Below, one piece after another: positions 61,959 through 64,000 of a stretch of 64,000 nt of DNA. The stretch is taken from the NCBI GenBank assembly GCA_949825025.1, contig OX463781.1:3885370-3949369 (forward strand), written 5' to 3'. Under the pieces are notes generated by a model that was given only the letters and a program-made list of their open reading frames with translations, made no database searches and was not told the DNA's origin. The DNA comes from Siphlonurus alternatus. Taxonomy: Eukaryota > Arthropoda > Insecta > Ephemeroptera > Siphlonuridae. A program made the position numbers and the translations under genes. Numbering within the stretch: the stretch's first letter is position 1; every line of letters starts with the position of its first letter.

Positions 61959-62330
61959 GGGAGCGGGTAAACGAATCGAAAATATACGAATCGAAAAGTA
62001 AACGAATCGAAAAGTAAACGAATCGAAAAGTAAACGAATCGAAAAGGAAACGAATCGAAAAGTAAACGAATCGAAAAGTAAACGAATCGAAAAGGAAACG
62101 AATCGAAAATTATACAGTGTTGCCAGTTTTTAAAATTTCAACCCACCAGGAGGCGTGGCGAGGGCGTGGTTATGTAAATTTTTCGATTCGTTTACTTTTC
62201 GATTCGTTTACTTTTCGATTCGTTTCCCTTTCGATTCGTTTACTTTTCGATTCGTTTACTTTTCGATTCGTTTATTTTTCGATTCGTTTACTTTTCGATT
62301 CGTTTCTTTTCGATTCGATTCACCTGTCCC
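61959..62330. mobile_element. Foldback element with arms of tandem 16-bp repeats
   Basis: The left arm (61968-62110) is an array of about nine units of AAACGAATCGAAAAGT. The right arm (62178-62316) is the same unit inverted (ACTTTTCGATTCGTTT). Between them are about 67 bp of unique sequence. The ends begin GGGAGCGGGT and finish CACCTGTCCC, and TTCGTAAC flanks both sides (61951-61958, 62331-62338). This matches the build of Foldback-type elements. The 119- and 60-residue frames rich in FDSFTFRF are translations of the array. Confidence 0.85.
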
Positions 62331-62527
62331 TTCGTAACTGCATTGGACATTGGACTTTCTCAACACCCGCATGCTGCATGTTCTTTCCGGGCCGTCTGCT
62401 TGTTCTTTGCAGGGGGGGGGGTATAGATGTTAAAAAAGTACGTTCCTTGACCGTGTATGCATGCACTAAAAATTAATCAGTCAGTTTGTTTAAATATCTC
62501 ATTTTAATAATTATCTTCTTAACACAA

Positions 62528-62773
62528 CCCGAATTGAAATAAATTTCATCTTTTCTTCGCTATTAAACTCTCCTCTCGTCTTTTGTCCTCTTATTTTGCA
62601 CCATTTTAGAGAAAAAAAAAGGAAAAAAAGACGAGATTCTTGAGCATAAAATGTTAGAAAAATTGTCTTCATTTCATTCTCATTTTGAACGAAGAGGAAA
62701 TAAGATGTGTTTTAGAGGTAAAAAGATTATGTTTAGACGTGTAAAGGATGAGTTCAAGACGTAATTTTAAGTC
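62528..62773 (+). mobile_element. MITE family D, copy 5
   Basis: Starts CCCGAATTGAAATAAATTTC and ends near GGATGAGTTCAAGACG. It has lost about 40 bp around the ACGAGATT block but is otherwise intact. Confidence 0.8.
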
Positions 62774-63690
62774 GATTGTGACGGAAGTGACCGCTAGAGG
62801 CGCTGCAGTCGCACCCTCATTGTTAGGCAACATGAGCTTAATTGCACCCTCGACTTAATTTATGAGAACTGTCGAGTCCCACGCGAGCCACTCACCGAGG
62901 ATTAAGTTCACGTTTCCAGCTCCCTGGCTTGCGATAATACCCCCATTTTACGGATCATCGCGTATTTTAGTTCAATATTGTGTCGAATGTCTTTTGTTTA
63001 TAATAACTTGTTAGTATATAAATATGTCAAAATGTCGATATTTAATCACAAGTTTTGTAGTTTGATCCAATAATTGCAACTTACTGTCAACTATATATAT
63101 GTATATACTGATGTGATTTGATTGTTATTTGATTTTACAATCGATCGATTTATTGTTTATTGTGTATCAACGAAGAATATAAAAATAGGAATTTCAAAAA
63201 CATTTTATTTTGACATGCGCACGATATAATAGTATAATTATATTTATTTATAGCACATAATTTCATGGCAACAAAAGCAATATTATTATATTAAATAATT
63301 CATAATTTTTATTACTTTTTGATTGCATGTACAATATAAACACGTCAATAATGTAATTGAATCACATGTTTGCAGTGTACGTCAATCAATAACAAGAAGA
63401 ACAAACAAATATGAATTAAAACAACATGACACTGTAATCATTTCAATAAATCACAACATGATTTATGTCCAAGCAGATAAATTTGAATATCAGTTTAATA
63501 AATATAAATATTCTTTATTATTAAGATCCACTTTTCAGGCCCCAAAAATCCTGGGCTTGAGCTACATATTAATTGTATAATTATATAAACATGTAGTTAA
63601 TAAGAGGAAATAGCTTTTTAGTGGTGAAAAAAAAATTTAAATATAAAAAAATTATTCAAATTAATTCTGAAATTTAGCTGTTGTAAAAGT
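62774..63690. other. Intergenic DNA, no gene recognised
   Basis: A less AT-rich stretch at 62775-62960 (CTAGAGGCGCTGCAGTCGCA) precedes AT-rich DNA. The 85-residue frame near 63323 has no recognisable domain. Confidence 0.4.
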
Positions 63691-63692
63691 GA

Positions 63693-64000
63693 GGTCGAAA
63701 GTGGCGCAGTGCATTGATGGGTTCTTGTTAGATCACCGAAGTCAAGCTACGTCGAGCGTGGGTGACCGTTTCAATTAAAAAATTACGTTGCTCCCTCCCT
63801 GGGGTAAATTCATCTCGCTTTCCACCCAGTGCAGTGATGCACTTGTGTGTGGTTCCTCAGGCTTTGGACATTACTTTTTTCCATTGATAATAAGTAGAGA
63901 GGTGTCCGTCTTGACTGAGGTTTTCAACGGTTCCCTCAGTCTCATTTCAGCAAATGCTGGGACGTGTAACAGGACGTGGCCATCATCCCTTTCCCTACCT
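63693..64000 (+). mobile_element. 5S-derived SINE, subfamily 1, cut by the window end
   Basis: Starts GTCGAAAGTGGCGCAGTGC and runs to the window end inside the 3' body. About 14 bases of the 5S C-box (TTAGTACTTGGAT) are missing, since GAGCGTGG joins directly to GTGACC. Confidence 0.85.

Noticed and set aside
61968..62316. CRISPR-like array of short repeats
   Set aside because: The units are directly abutting with no spacers, the array is inverted halfway, and the genome is eukaryotic.
62117..62476. 119-residue protein with FDSFTFRF repeats
   Set aside because: It is the translation of the foldback array and its flank.

Overview
This is an AT-rich, gene-poor window of an animal nuclear genome. 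It holds one clear protein-coding gene, an intronless forkhead factor of the FoxQ2 type (41036-42217, + strand). One weaker candidate first exon lies beneath a GC-rich promoter-like island (48640-48818). Almost everything else that can be recognised is repeat DNA. The FoxQ2-like protein sequence, the eukaryotic SINEs and the many MITEs point to an arthropod, probably an insect or a crustacean. I cannot name the species.

Layout. 1-10,000: palindromic MITEs (families A, B, C, D, E, F and a TTAA-flanked family) in AT-rich DNA, plus a small GC-rich island near 300-470. 10,000-29,000: a dense SINE zone. 5S-rRNA-derived SINEs of two subfamilies lie on both strands, between CT/TA microsatellites and further MITEs. 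29,000-40,000: a hAT-type MITE with a perfect 8-bp target duplication (30028-30228), the longest GA microsatellite, and a 2.3-kb TTAA-flanked giant foldback element that carries one MITE inside it and sits at the end of another (34779-37265). 40,400-42,500: the forkhead gene with a purine-rich upstream tract. 42,500-48,600: AT-rich DNA with more MITEs. 48,600-48,900: CpG-rich block and possible first exon. 50,600-53,900: a tRNA-derived SINE, an interspersed repeat split by a LINE-like tail, two 5S SINEs, and a MITE inserted in a SINE tail. 54,000-64,000: mostly AT-rich sequence, another CRE-bearing MITE, a possible enhancer at about 56,100, large TA/CT/GATT arrays, a foldback element built of 16-bp tandem repeats (61959-62330), and a 5S SINE cut by the window edge.

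The most interesting signals are: (1) 5S-headed and tRNA-headed SINEs that share one central block; (2) a foldback element whose two arms are oppositely oriented arrays of one short repeat between direct duplications; (3) a three-step transposon nest around a giant hairpin; (4) a MITE family whose copies each carry two perfect TGACGTCA sites; (5) near-total A/T at third codon positions confined to the DNA-binding domain of the forkhead gene; (6) the possible unannotated promoter and first exon at 48.7 kb. Repeat families were grouped by eye, so boundaries are good to a few bases only where a target duplication or terminal repeat is stated.
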